Source: Varroa destructor
Lineage: Eukaryota; Arthropoda; Arachnida; Mesostigmata; Varroidae
Direction: 5' to 3'
Assembly: GCF_002443255.2 (NCBI RefSeq)
Contig: NW_019211455.1
Location: forward strand, 19,257,126-19,321,125
Length of the DNA: 64,000 nucleotides
Under the pieces are notes generated by a model that was not told the DNA's origin, searched no databases, and worked only from the letters and a program-made list of their open reading frames with translations. The translations under genes and the position numbers were made by a program. Shown piece after piece: positions 25,280 through 35,399 of this stretch. The number at the start of each line of letters is the position of its first letter. The stretch's first letter is position 1.

Positions 25280-25800
25280 AATACTAGTGCACGAACACTT
25301 GGCGAGCTCCTGCTTTCACTCGTTATCACTCTCTCTTATAAAGTCCATATTCTTCGACCCAGCCGTCAGCGCGGTGAGGGGACCTTGTTAGAGGCGACGC
25401 TGATGCCTGGGTTAGTCGGTTGTTTGACAAGAAAATGCGGACCCAGATAGAAATCAACAAAAGCGGAAAAATCTCCTACGTAAGGGTCGCATGATGACTG
25501 CATTATTTGTCTTATTTGATTGCCTTAGAATTATATCACATATAGTGACTGTCGATAGCTTAAAATTGGAGGTATTCTATACAATCAATATATACGTATT
25601 CGATGCACTTACGTCCGATTGGTTATCCATCACATATAGGGGACAAATATTTATTCTTTAATTGTTTATCGCATATTGCCGCCAACATAAATCCGTATAA
25701 AATAATAAGCGATTAGAAAATATATAAACCGCACCAAAGGTATCTCGAACGGAAAGTCTCTCGCAAAGAATAGCCTCGACTAACGACCGCGTCTACTTGA

Positions 25801-26187
25801 GGGATTTTTTTCTGGTCTGTGCGTAAAACAAAAGCAAAACCCGAGCTAAGGACATATGTTTGTTATGTATCCAGTTTTGAACAACAGGACGCTACCATTG
25901 ACATCACCTGCTTGATCCTTTCGTCCTCTGGAAAAGACAACAGTCAGACAGAACCATACCTACGTTTCCACGCGTCAATAAGCCATTCGCCATCATCTGA
26001 GGAAGACCTAACTCAGCCTGGACTGGTTGTTCAGTACTCTTTGGACAGTAATGCCACGGAAAGCTACGTCGTTCCAATCGATTATTTCTTGCGACATCAA
26101 ACGTCATCGTTGCCAATGGTTAGCATGCATTTCTTGCCAAACAGTTCCCTGTGGCAACCCATTCCTTTTGAAAATTTCGGATGTTAG
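25801..26187 (+). CDS. Candidate exon or relic ORF, unknown protein
   Basis: The frame opens after TGA 25,798-25,800 and runs 128 codons to TAG at 26,185-26,187. It has no ATG near its start; the first start-like codon is GTG at 25,819. The translation is rich in Ser and acidic residues, includes a possible N-glycosylation site (LDSNATES), and does not look like low-complexity translation. No family is recognised. A second frame, open from about 26,213 to 26,434, follows in another phase (AYTIRTLLLDTMARILNGY), so the two could be one decayed coding region with a frameshift near 26,190-26,210. No good splice donor is seen at the end of either frame. It may be a degraded mobile-element gene, an exon pair, or chance. 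Confidence 0.25.
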   Translation, partial: GIFFWSVRKTKAKPELRTYVCYVSSFEQQDATIDITCLILSSSGKDNSQTEPYLRFHASISHSPSSEEDLTQPGLVVQYSLDSNATESYVVPIDYFLRHQTSSLPMVSMHFLPNSSLWQPIPFENFGC

Positions 26188-26948
26188 GGTATTTCGGGGC
26201 TAGAGGATCTAAAGAAGTCCCAGGTCCGTTTTATTTAAGCCCTTTCTAGCTTCGCTGTGCCGATCCCAACAGCTAACTGAACGATGGCGCGACAACTATG
26301 TAAGCCCATATGCTACCGATGGCGGCAAGCAGGCGTACACCATCCGTACCCTATTGTTGGACACCATGGCACGCATACTGAACGGCTATACACCTGCCGG
26401 CACACTAGAACAAACTAGGAGGCAGAAAATGTAGGAAAACCAAGCACTGTCACCTTTTCATATATGGGCTGAACGGGCATGGACGCAGCGAACAGACGAA
26501 AATGAAGGGGTGTTTGAAAGGTAAATACTGCGTGCTGCCGAAAGGACGAACGAAAGACAGATACAGAGATAACCTAAACCTAAGAGAAGGCCGAAGCCGG
26601 CTAGCAAAACGAATGATGTACACAGAGGATCCCGCGATTGCTTCTAGTGCCAGGAGGCGGAGAGAAAAAAAGAATGAAAAAAGGAGCAACGCATATTCGG
26701 TTGATGCATACGATGCCTAGGGCGGAGGCTGGGGCAGCGTGCAAACTCTAATCGCGTATGTAGAAACGTCTGCCGCGTAAACCGCACACAACCCTTATAC
26801 AACGCGCATGCACATGGAGAATGTTCATTTGTTATAGTCTAGGCCCTGTCGTGGCCCACAATACACGCAGGAGGAGGCTGCAGGCAAAACTAAACGTTCC
26901 CAGTACTGCGCCGTTATGACAACAACGATCCTATGCACCAATGTTTGA

Positions 26949-27413
26949 GCACCAGACATCGCATGCAGACAGGAAAGCAAAAATCAGGGAACAAACCAAC
27001 CTGCTGCCAATCTAAATACGGAACATAGTACGTCTGGTCCAGCACATTCGCTTCGTCCTACACCTTACAGCCCTCTTAGTCCTGCTCGTACACAACCAAG
27101 CAGCAGCAGCAGCAGTAGCAGATCGGCGTCGTTGCGTGACATCTTTTCTAAATGTATACTAACCCCTTGGGCAGCTTCAACAGGGACGGCACCAGCAGGC
27201 CCCGTGGCATGGCTATGTGTCTGGATATGGCTTAAGATGGCTTACTATTACTACAGCTACCTAAATCAGAAACTCACTGATGTTTGCCTGCGAACAGGCA
27301 GCATCACGTTCGTGATGTGGTCGTTTTCGCTAAAGGGTGTATCAAGCTTTGGGTGGAAGCGGGTTCTGATCTTGATTGAGACAACCGGTAGGAAAATAAC
27401 TATCACGTCGTAA
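26949..27413 (+). CDS. Candidate exon, Ser/Pro-rich low-complexity protein
   Basis: A frame opens after TGA 26,946-26,948 and runs to 27,413 (154 codons). Its first 65 residues look like a disordered protein region: SLRPTPYSPLSPARTQ, then a seven-Ser run encoded by an AGC repeat at 27,099-27,119, then RSASLRDIFSK. After about 27,150 the frame becomes hydrophobic and irregular, which suggests the exon, if real, ends there; weak GT sites lie near 27,136 and 27,153. Several AG dinucleotides near the start, including one after GCATGC, could serve as a 3' splice site. SPLSP and RSASLR resemble phosphorylation-prone linkers of nuclear or signalling proteins, but there is no domain to name. No ATG is in frame near the start, so it would be an internal exon. 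Confidence 0.3.
   Translation, partial: APDIACRQESKNQGTNQPAANLNTEHSTSGPAHSLRPTPYSPLSPARTQPSSSSSSSRSASLRDIFSKCILTPWAASTGTAPAGPVAWLCVWIWLKMAYYYYSYLNQKLTDVCLRTGSITFVMWSFSLKGVSSFGWKRVLILIETTGRKITITS
27099..27119. repeat. (AGC)n microsatellite coding Ser in the candidate exon
   Basis: Seven units, five AGC then AGT and AGC. In the open frame of 26,949-27,413 every unit is a serine codon. Confidence 0.95.
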
Positions 27414-27419
27414 GAGTGT

Positions 27420-29130
27420 TGGAGAGAGATCTGTTGCGTTACTGCTTGATCTGTTTTATCTATCATAACCTTTGTGTATCTTGATAAGTCGAGTGTCAGT
27501 GATATACGAGTGATTTTGAACAACAATCATGCAAGAGCATAAACTGTATTTATATTCAATTAAAGTTGTGATAAATATAAATGTTGGATTTCACTGGTTC
27601 CCAGCTGAGCACTGATTGATTCCGAGCTTGCTTTAATGTGTTTCTAGAACGCACACTAACTAATTAGTTGAAGCTAGCGATCAAAGTCCTGTATAGAACA
27701 AGTACGACTTCTCCATCGAGTGACCATCACATCCAGGAAAGGTTTTCGTTAGTTATGTTGGTTAGTCTCTAGATTTAGGAAAAGAGTTTTGTCTAGGGTG
27801 CAAAAAGGAAAAAGACACAAAATGTAAAGCAAAGGGTGGAAAGAAAATGGCCGGTTGGATGACTAGCAGATGTTTGCATTCCCGCAAGAGAAATTCCGAA
27901 ACGAATAAAGTTCGCCCTCTAAAAGCAGGAAAAAAAGAGAGCACGGTGGTATAGTACTCAGTGTCCAGGAGTACCAGCCAGGATCAACCCCAATGGCGCT
28001 TAATTCTTCCATAAATATGCCGTAGCTACGCTACTAACAATCGAAAAACTGCGAACAGTAGATAGAACAGAAGATTTGCCAATATAGATAATGCTTAGTT
28101 AGATAAAAATATTTGTGCTTGATTATACAGTGATAATAGTTTCGAAAAGCTGACATAACCTACTGATTTAGGTTTTGGTTGATTTAGGCTTTGATACAAA
28201 AGAACATCGTCCTATTGCCTATTTTAAGAGCACTGATATCGATTTCAGTACAGAGTATCTATAGCATTAATCTTTAATTTTCGTCACTTCTAAGGAGACG
28301 AAAGTAAAACGAAAATGAGTAGATCTCTGCAGCACATGTGCTCGATAATTATTAATCATGCCACATCTTCACATTGATATTCATAGACTGATAGGCATAG
28401 TATGTAAATGTATGTATTCGTATACTCTTCTAAGTGAAAATGTCTATTTGTGACGTGACACTTAGGCTTTATCATGCGGCATCTTTACAAAATTAATTAA
28501 AAAAAGTTTTTTTTTCTCAAACCTTGTGACTACTATCATTGACAATCAATTCCATTACAGCCCTATCATCTGAGCATCCAATTAAGGCGCATTACGTTTA
28601 CACGTAACTATCTATTTCACACTGTTATCTATATATCAAAGCCTCATTATCATTTGCCGCATCGTTATCTCCTTGTCATCGTTATCGCAACGAGGATCAC
28701 TCATTGTGATTACATATGTCATATACATATTACGTATATTGTGCCCACAGTTGTACCGCAGACTCCCATCCTACATCAAAACCGGCATTAAGACACCAAT
28801 CAGAAAAGATAGTGCAAACTAAGGCTTGAACACGCGGGCATAGCACACGACTAAGGAAAACTCTGATTTTGCGAGAACGGTGAGGGATGCTCGTGGCACG
28901 ACCGTATCCGATATTAGAAGTTAGAAACGATCCTTAACCTCAACTCGGCGAGAACCACAGAAAGGAGGAGCGGCCTGCCAGATCCAGATCCTGATCCTGA
29001 TACCATCTTCTCTCTGCACCCCCTCAGCCCCCGGCGCTCCCAAGCCGAGACTCTTATGAGGCCACTAACGCGGAAGACGCGAAGATCGCTGGGTTTTACG
29101 GACACTTTACGCGAGAGCAAAATGCGTGTG
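27420..29130. other. No gene recognised; GC-rich edge from 28.86 kb
   Basis: Mostly AT-rich. From 28,860 the sequence becomes GC-rich and leads into the signal-peptide-like frame. A minus frame at 28,914-29,120 contains a Gly-Ser repeat (SGSGSGSG) from a GGATCT-type repeat. Confidence 0.5.
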
Positions 29131-29146
29131 AAGGACCTATCTCACA

Positions 29147-29396
29147 GACATTTCATGTAGCGTAGCGTTTATAGCAGGAACAGCGGCATCGCTACTGCCG
29201 GGGAGCATTGGCGGCGGCGCTAGCAGCAGCAACCAAACCCATAACACACTTCGGTGGCAATTTAATTTACGTAACGGGGACTCTGACTGTCTGTCTGTTT
29301 GCCTGCCTCCTCCTCCTGCTGACTCTTTCCTGATAGCCAACGGTGCTGTAAGCCAGCGAAACGGCCGGTGAGTCCCTCCTCCCAGCCTGCTCGACC
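29147..29396 (-). CDS. Candidate exon with signal-peptide-like segment, no ATG
   Basis: On the minus strand a frame opens after a TAA near 29,397 and remains open to a TAG at 29,137. It ends, if spliced, at HEMS|GTGAGA (GT at 29,146-29,145). Within it lies a classic signal-peptide-like pattern: basic RKLNCHR, hydrophobic SVLWVWLLLLA, then PPPMLPGSSDA with small residues suitable for cleavage. A Gly/Arg/Gln-rich stretch precedes it. There is no in-frame ATG ahead of the hydrophobic core, only TTG at 29,340, so a start would have to come from an upstream exon and the segment would then be a signal anchor. The block 28,860-29,420 is GC-rich and could instead be a 5' leader of a minus-strand gene. 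Confidence 0.22.
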
Positions 29397-29458
29397 ATTA
29401 AGCTGATGAGAAGAGGAGATCGCCATCAACAACGCGATCACCCGATATTCAGCTATGA

Positions 29459-29717
29459 GTACATATTACTACTACTACTACTACTGCTATTGCTATAACT
29501 GATGGCAGCCGCGGTCTCAGGACGAGTTTGACGACCTTTACCGCCAAGTGTATTCGGAGCAACAGGGCCTGTCTTGGAGTCGGGGCAAGTTTCCGGCTAA
29601 CTACTGAATTTTGGTTTGAATTATGGGGGCAAGTTGGCTGGCTAAACAAGCTTGCGTATACATCAGTCGTTCGCTTCCGACAAATACATATAGCCAAAGA
29701 GACGAGACGGATGCAGC
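29459..29717 (+). CDS. Weak exon candidate with GTAAGT donor
   Basis: The frame opens after TGA 29,456-29,458, passes through a (TAC)n microsatellite read as a threonine run, and reaches CAA|GTAAGT (GT at 29,718-29,719), a good donor. The part after the repeat (FRLTTEFWFELWGQVGWLN) is rich in Trp and Phe. The minus strand is also open over 29,449-29,697, so openness alone is not informative. No ATG begins the frame and no family is recognised. It overlaps nothing else and lies on the strand opposite the signal-peptide-like frame at 29.1-29.4 kb. Confidence 0.15.
29467..29484. repeat. (TAC)6 microsatellite
   Basis: Six perfect TAC units, followed by imperfect TGCTAT units. Confidence 0.95.
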
Positions 29718-29749
29718 AAGTAAGTCAGCAAAAAGCTCTATAAAATACT

Positions 29750-31640
29750 TGACCCGAACTCACCAGTGAGGCGAGAAATGGCCATTGATTTGTTTTTCAT
29801 CTAACTGTTTAGGCATTGGGTGGGCGTGGATAGTAAAAGAGTTAGACGCCCACTTAGTCGGATGAATCAAAGATTAGTCAGCATGCATATATATATATAT
29901 TACATGTTGAAATATATATGTAGCGTTACGGCGAACGGTAGGCATAAAAGAGTATCGACGTATAAAATGTAATGCTGTAGGATGCATTATATCTGGACTG
30001 GCCTACAGAATATGAACCTGAGGAGTCGAGCAATGCTACTAAACAGTCGCATTCGGTTATCCACAAAATCTGGGTCTCGGTGTTTAGTAATGTTAGCATC
30101 TAACATAACACGAACAAAAGGCCGAACGCGCTACTATTTCGACCGAAGTTTGATCAACGCTTGATATTTCGTTGTGCTTTTAATTCGCCTAATTTATTTC
30201 CTTATACCAATTGCCGAAAGGACAAGTCTTGCAAGCTTGTTCGTTCGATGCCAGCACGCAAAGCATCTCCATCGAAACGCTGGCATTCAAGTTCTCTTCG
30301 AGGCTAGCACTTCTCCATGGAAGTGGCAGAGATCGGCTTGAAGCTTATGAGAACATAACATCGTACCAAGTAATGCTGTGACCTTATCGAACTTTATGGT
30401 ACTTATGTAAATATTGTATGATAGTCTTGCTGACGGGTGCCATATAAGTCTGCTCATTTCAACAACAGTAATCCGGGTCAGAGTGGTCCTGGTATCTAAA
30501 CAATATGTCCTTAATTAATGTAGTACACATCCCATTCATACATATCGTTTCTTACGAACCTACGAGAAATGTACGTGTACAATATTATTACTACAGTATA
30601 TGTAATAATTTGCATTTGGTGTGCCCTACGGAAATTAAAAGCATGAAATTTTTCAGGACAAACAACTGCGTCACGCTCAAAGTCTTCGATAAACATAATG
30701 TCAATAATAAACCATGCAAGTAAGATGATTCGTTAAGTGGGTCGGTCGTGCGTATTTTACAGCAAACAATTCCTTATGGCGGCTTGTAGATGTATACAAA
30801 ATAAATAAACTGTTCAAATCTATTCCATTTAGTAAAGTTGATCCAAATCTATTGAGCTAGCTTTCATGGCGTTAGTATATTCAGTATGTCAGGTAACATA
30901 CTTCAATTCAAGAAGTGAGTAACAACACGGACCCAGCATACCAACGTCCGTATTACGAAAACAATATTCTTATCCTTGTAATACAAACATTGTTTACATC
31001 ATTCCAATTTTTTGCCTAGTAAGGCTCAAACTGCTCACTCGTCTAGCTTCGAACGGTTCTAGCAGTTGTACGAAGCGACCGCACACATGATACGTAGGAA
31101 CACATTTGCTTTTTTATAGTTTGCTGACAATATGTTATACCCTTGTCCTTCTCCATCAAGCGATGCGTTCTAAGACTGAAGGATCGCCTAGTCGTTTGAC
31201 CGTTTAGGGATTGCTAGCGACAGCTGCTTATTTTTTCGCTACGACTGGCTTTCAGATTGCTACCGTTGTCATAATAGGCCTATGTGTGGGTGACGAGTGT
31301 GGATTTGGTGCAAAATGAGCCTTTACGATTAACTTGCTCTTTCATGTGTCGAAGGATCAGCCAGGTGATGCTGGACGAGATGGCAAAGTACGATCTATAA
31401 GATAGCCTGGTCAAGTCGAAGCGATCAGCATATTGACGAGTCCAAAAGCTGAGAGCCAGATTATATCGCACCGTGTCCTACGTAACGCGAGGCAGCGGTG
31501 TACGTTAAGCCGTCGTTTCCTCTACGACCGGCCAGTAACTTCTGTACAAGGCCTCCTTGATTATTTCTCCATGCAGGCATCATCCGTTCATCTGTAATAT
31601 TTCCCATCCGACATACTCTATTCACCGACTAGTCGCTATT
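29750..31640. other. No gene recognised
   Basis: AT-rich with short AT tracts near 29,890. A frame starting at ATG 30,505 ends at GCAA|GTAAGA (GT 30,720), a good donor, but the translation is AT-biased and I leave it out as a gene. Confidence 0.5.
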
Positions 31641-31648
31641 GGCCTCAC

Positions 31649-31734
31649 CTTGCTACTTCCTCTTGGCTCTGTAAGTAGAGCGGGCTTTCAGGCAAAGAAT
31701 GCTTGTCTTGAACTAAGCTGATCTCGGCACTTGG
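31649..31734 (-). CDS. Short candidate exon, minus strand
   Basis: An 86-base minus-strand segment bounded by CTCTAG| and CAAG|GTGAGG (donor GT at 31,648-31,647) is open in the frame reading AEISLVQDKHSLPESPLY then LQSQEEVA. The donor is a full consensus and the translation is hydrophilic and balanced. Stops lie just outside the proposed splice site on the upstream side. The 3' splice site has only a short pyrimidine run. Another open frame immediately upstream (KVFLSKETYQALAKC) is in a different phase. No family is recognised. Confidence 0.2.
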
Positions 31735-32191
31735 CTAGAGCCTGATACGTCTCCTTGGATAAGAAAACCTTAGGATTCAGCTTCTATAGAGCTTCTACAA
31801 GCTTCCATTGTCGCGTGTGACTGTACATACACACTTAACGGCAACAGGCTTTGATAAAGTAACACCCACTGACCTTGTAGCCACACTCAAGGGATATTCG
31901 ACTGTACTTAATGGACTATGTCTGATCTGGCTTCTTTTCTCTCAACGGAGTAGCATCAAATGATTATGGCAACATCATTATTGTTGTTTATGATAATGAT
32001 TTCCAACAAAATTCTACATTCATTCCCGCATAAATTGAGTCAGTCCATTAGTTCTGTTCAACAGTGTGATCCATGTGGTAGAAACAGCTTGTCTAACTCG
32101 TACTAACTATAAAGCGGCAGGTTGCGATGCAAGATCTTAAAATCTAGGTTTCATCAAAGGACTCATACGACATTCAACCGATATGTAAAAC

Positions 32192-32212
32192 GGTGTTTTC
32201 TTAGAAAACACC
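32192..32212. repeat. Perfect 9-bp hairpin with 3-base loop
   Basis: Arms GGTGTTTTC and GAAAACACC flank the loop TTA. It is not the histone 3' stem-loop and has no poly-T stretch for a Pol III terminator. Confidence 0.9.
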
Positions 32213-33474
32213 AGTACAAGTTTCAACTCGTGCCAGTTACACTAAGGGCAAGGTCTTTCCTGTGGGCAATTCTTATGCGACTAAAGCGATCATACATGGG
32301 CAAGGACAATCATCGTATATTGGATGGTTAAAGAAAGATCGACTATTAGCCTCGCTCGATGGCTTTAAGGTGGCATATCTTAGATAATACGAGTCGTGTC
32401 GGGTGGCCGTTAGTGTCATTTTATAGCGATAGAGGTCTCTAGGTTTATGTAAAAAATTGGCTTTTATTGTCTTTCGGATTCGTTCTGTTGGGGTATTTTT
32501 CCTTTGCAATTACTTTCGACGAAAGTTTACATCGATATCACTTTTTCATTTAGCATTTTATTATTTTATCCAATTGAACGAATAGTGATGGCAGTAAGGC
32601 TGGTGCTTGAGTATAGCACAGTCACTTGCTTTACGTCCATGGACAACGCAGAATAGAAGAAACGGGTTAATTTACAGCAGTAAAAAGCTGGCAAAAAATC
32701 ACAGATCAGATAGGAGTGGTGCAAATAATAGTTAGTATTCGCTTCCGTGTGCTTAGTAAAGGGTAAAATTATGGAAGAATAATCTGTAGATCATTGTCGT
32801 GGCAACAGTACAAGTTGCCAACGATCATCATACTTACAATTACGAACTCGCAACGTATAATACGAACTTGTTCTTCATTACAATTAACACTAAATTATTA
32901 AATGCTGGTCAAATTGTCAATGGCTCAGGCTGACCGCCTTGTGATTGCCAGAAACCAACGCTTTCAATAGCATCCGTCCCAAGCGCTCTGCCAAACGTTG
33001 ACTAGTCGATGATTGCTAGAATAGCGTTATTTTCTTCACTTGCACGTATCGAAATTTCCATTTGTATACACAAGCATTTGTTTTTGCCTATTAGAAACGT
33101 TACCTGCTCACCCACACGTTCTCACCATGTAGGAGCCAATTCTCGTTATTGCTTGGTTCTCAATAGATTGTTAGAAGATCCGTTTGCTCCATCACGTTTC
33201 ATTCGATCAGCTAAATAGTATAGCTTGACCTTTTCCTCTGATATCTTCATTGCCTTTGTTCGTCATTGCTGTTTTGATCATTCGCTTAGTTTAGCGAGGG
33301 TTAGCTACTACCTCGCATACTGCTAACAACCTAAAGATATTCTTGGGACCGTTTGTGGCCAGTGGTAACTTACGGCAGGTAATAAATCGTTTTTGCAAAT
33401 CGCTTACGTAACGTTATTTGACTTTCTATACCAGCCTTCTAGTTTAGATGACGATTCTCGTTGTGCTTGCTCAC

Positions 33475-33532
33475 CTCGATGCGACCTCTTAGGGCCGTCC
33501 TTCTTAGGCTTCTCTGGGGCAAAAGTCTGATC
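33475..33532 (-). CDS. Short candidate exon, Lys/Pro-rich, minus strand
   Basis: A 58-base minus-strand segment ends at CGAG|GTGAGC, a full consensus donor (GT at 33,474-33,473), and could begin after GTGTCAG. It reads DQTFAPEKPKKDGPKRSHR, the kind of basic, proline-containing linker found in nuclear proteins, though too short to assign. The preceding sequence is purine-rich, so the 3' splice site is poor. With the segments at 31.7 and 29.1 kb it would make a run of minus-strand exon-like pieces each ending at GTGAG, but their phases have not been shown to be compatible. Confidence 0.18.
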
Positions 33533-34589
33533 CTGACACCTCTCTTTCCGCTACTTAATTATGATGTCACGTAGTACCGTCGCGCTCCAGATGATTCGGA
33601 ATGTTACATTATTTGAAAAGGAAACATACATTGCACTTTTCCCAGATGAGCTTCATTTCTCTTTAATTTTTCTTCCAACGTGAGTTGGGTCAAAACTTAC
33701 CGCACTAAAACAAGCAGCTCTCTTATTTTCTAGCTTAATCCCCTGACTTCCGGCATCAAAACGTTGAGGCTTCGCATTGTCAAAACCGCTATCTCCATAA
33801 CGTGTTCCGCGTGTATTCAGTCAGATTCTTATCAAGTTTCACTTCTAGATTTCTAACCAACTTCCTTGGTTGGATTAGGTGTTTTTCGGTAATAACTTTA
33901 AAGTTCCTGCACTTTTTCCTCCCAATCAGTAATATGACTCTTGCACTGGCACTATCTTCTCAGTCATTTATAACGGTACGCTCTACCCATCCAGGCTTGT
34001 TTAAGTTTGTCTCTAATTTGTTCTCCAGTTCCGTTTCTGTTCTAGCGGTAATCGCCAACACTGACTTGCCTCTGTTTAGGTTACTGTGCTTATTCATTTC
34101 AGCATCGCTCTAAGTGACTAATAGACTCGGTTCGTGTGTCACTATCTGTGTGCCTGCGTGATCCTTAACGTAGGATACGTAGCAGCGGGCGTCACGCTGC
34201 AGGTGTGTTATTCGATTCATAATACGAGTAAATGCCTCACACCCCTATAGAAGTAACGGTGTTTGAAGTTAATACGTCTTGTTGCTTACAAATGCAGTCT
34301 ACATGAGCATTCAATTATTAAGTTCACAGTTAGGCTCATCTCTACAATGGTTGTTCCTATGGCCACCGTCGAATATCCTCATGGCTAACTTCCTTGTCGG
34401 TGCTAGTCTCAAATACAACAAGAAGCCATCTGTCTGACCACTAATTTGCTAGTAAAGTGATGTTCGGATGGCATCGGCATAAGAGAGGCATACGAAATCT
34501 AACAGACAGACTCATGGGACCCGTGTCAGGCATAAACGAGGACGACAAATGGGAATAAACAAGCAAACCCTAGAGACGTCGGTTTACTA

Positions 34590-34708
34590 GAGCCTGAGTT
34601 GGCCGGCGCTTTTGCTCCTATATTGTGTTGTGTCCAGCTGTAACATCGGCAAGGCGACTAGCTATGATGTAGGGTACTACTTGTGCCTCCACTCGAGCCT
34701 GAGTTGGC
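34590..34708. repeat. 14-bp direct repeats 105 bases apart
   Basis: GAGCCTGAGTTGGC occurs exactly at 34,590-34,603 and 34,695-34,708; the sequence between is unique. Confidence 0.85.
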
Positions 34709-35133
34709 AACTTGGTGCACGCTGCTAATTAGCTAATATTATTCATTAGCACTAGCGTAAGGATAGAAACCAGCCACGGGACGCACGAGGGCCGAAATAG
34801 CACCGTGAAATGGGTAGTCCACAGAGGGTCCACAGAATGAAGAATACACAACTCCATGCTACGTAGCTATTCATGCTGCTTTTGTTGTTGGATATCTTTT
34901 ACTATAAAATAGCTATTTTTGTTTTTATCGCCCATTAGAATTAGTCACGGAAAGTCATAATTGTTTTATTCTAGAGCCTATTTTATCGATTTTCACATTC
35001 AGCGGTCATCTTACTTTCTTTTTAGCTTATCATTTATGTCTTATTGTGCGTGTATAAGCTGCTTTTAGATTTGACATAGTTTACTTCTACGTCTTCTTAG
35101 TTTTGCGTGATTCCTTCGGTATTCGAGTAAAAC

Positions 35134-35298
35134 ATGGCCAAGTGGGATCCGACCGCGGGGCCGTCTTTAAGACGTCACAATCGTTTTCGGGGCGAAAACG
35201 GGATTGCTTTTTGTAGTCTGATCGTATCGCTATCAGCTCCAAATGTTGGCAACTACAGAAAACGACAAAGAAGTGGAGGTTCAGCAGGCGAAATCCAG
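35134..35298 (+). CDS. Candidate first coding exon, unknown basic protein
   Basis: ATG at 35,134 sits in a strong animal start context (AACATGG), with an in-frame TAA two codons upstream. The GC content rises sharply here out of an AT-rich flank (34,880-35,130), as at an exon edge. The frame runs through a basic stretch (SLRRHNRFRGEN; NYRKRQRSGGSAGEIQ) to CAG|GTTTGC, a moderate splice donor with GT at 35,299-35,300, giving 55 codons in phase 0. Unspliced, the frame would continue to 85 residues. There is no signal peptide. The basic N-terminus could suit a nuclear or RNA-binding protein, but that is only inference. No family is recognised. Confidence 0.27.
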
Positions 35299-35399
35299 GT
35301 TTGCTGCCTAGTGCTTGTGAACGCTATAGCTAGTGAAGGTATTTACATGCTAAAGACCTGCATAAGGAAGAAGCACAAATCTCATATATAATTGCTCAA

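Larger units (their letters stand above)
21990..25795. other. No gene recognised; GC-richer block 24.65-25.5 kb
   Basis: AT-rich to 24.4 kb with several poly-T or poly-A tracts. The block 24.65-25.5 kb is GC-richer, lacks long frames and holds a 9-bp inverted repeat. It could be a decayed mobile element, but no protein motif was found. Confidence 0.5.
31740..35130. other. Mostly non-coding, apart from the 33.5 kb exon candidate
   Basis: Holds the 32.2 kb hairpin. The 103-codon + frame at 33,802-34,113 is T-rich and hydrophobic and is treated as chance. Confidence 0.5.
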
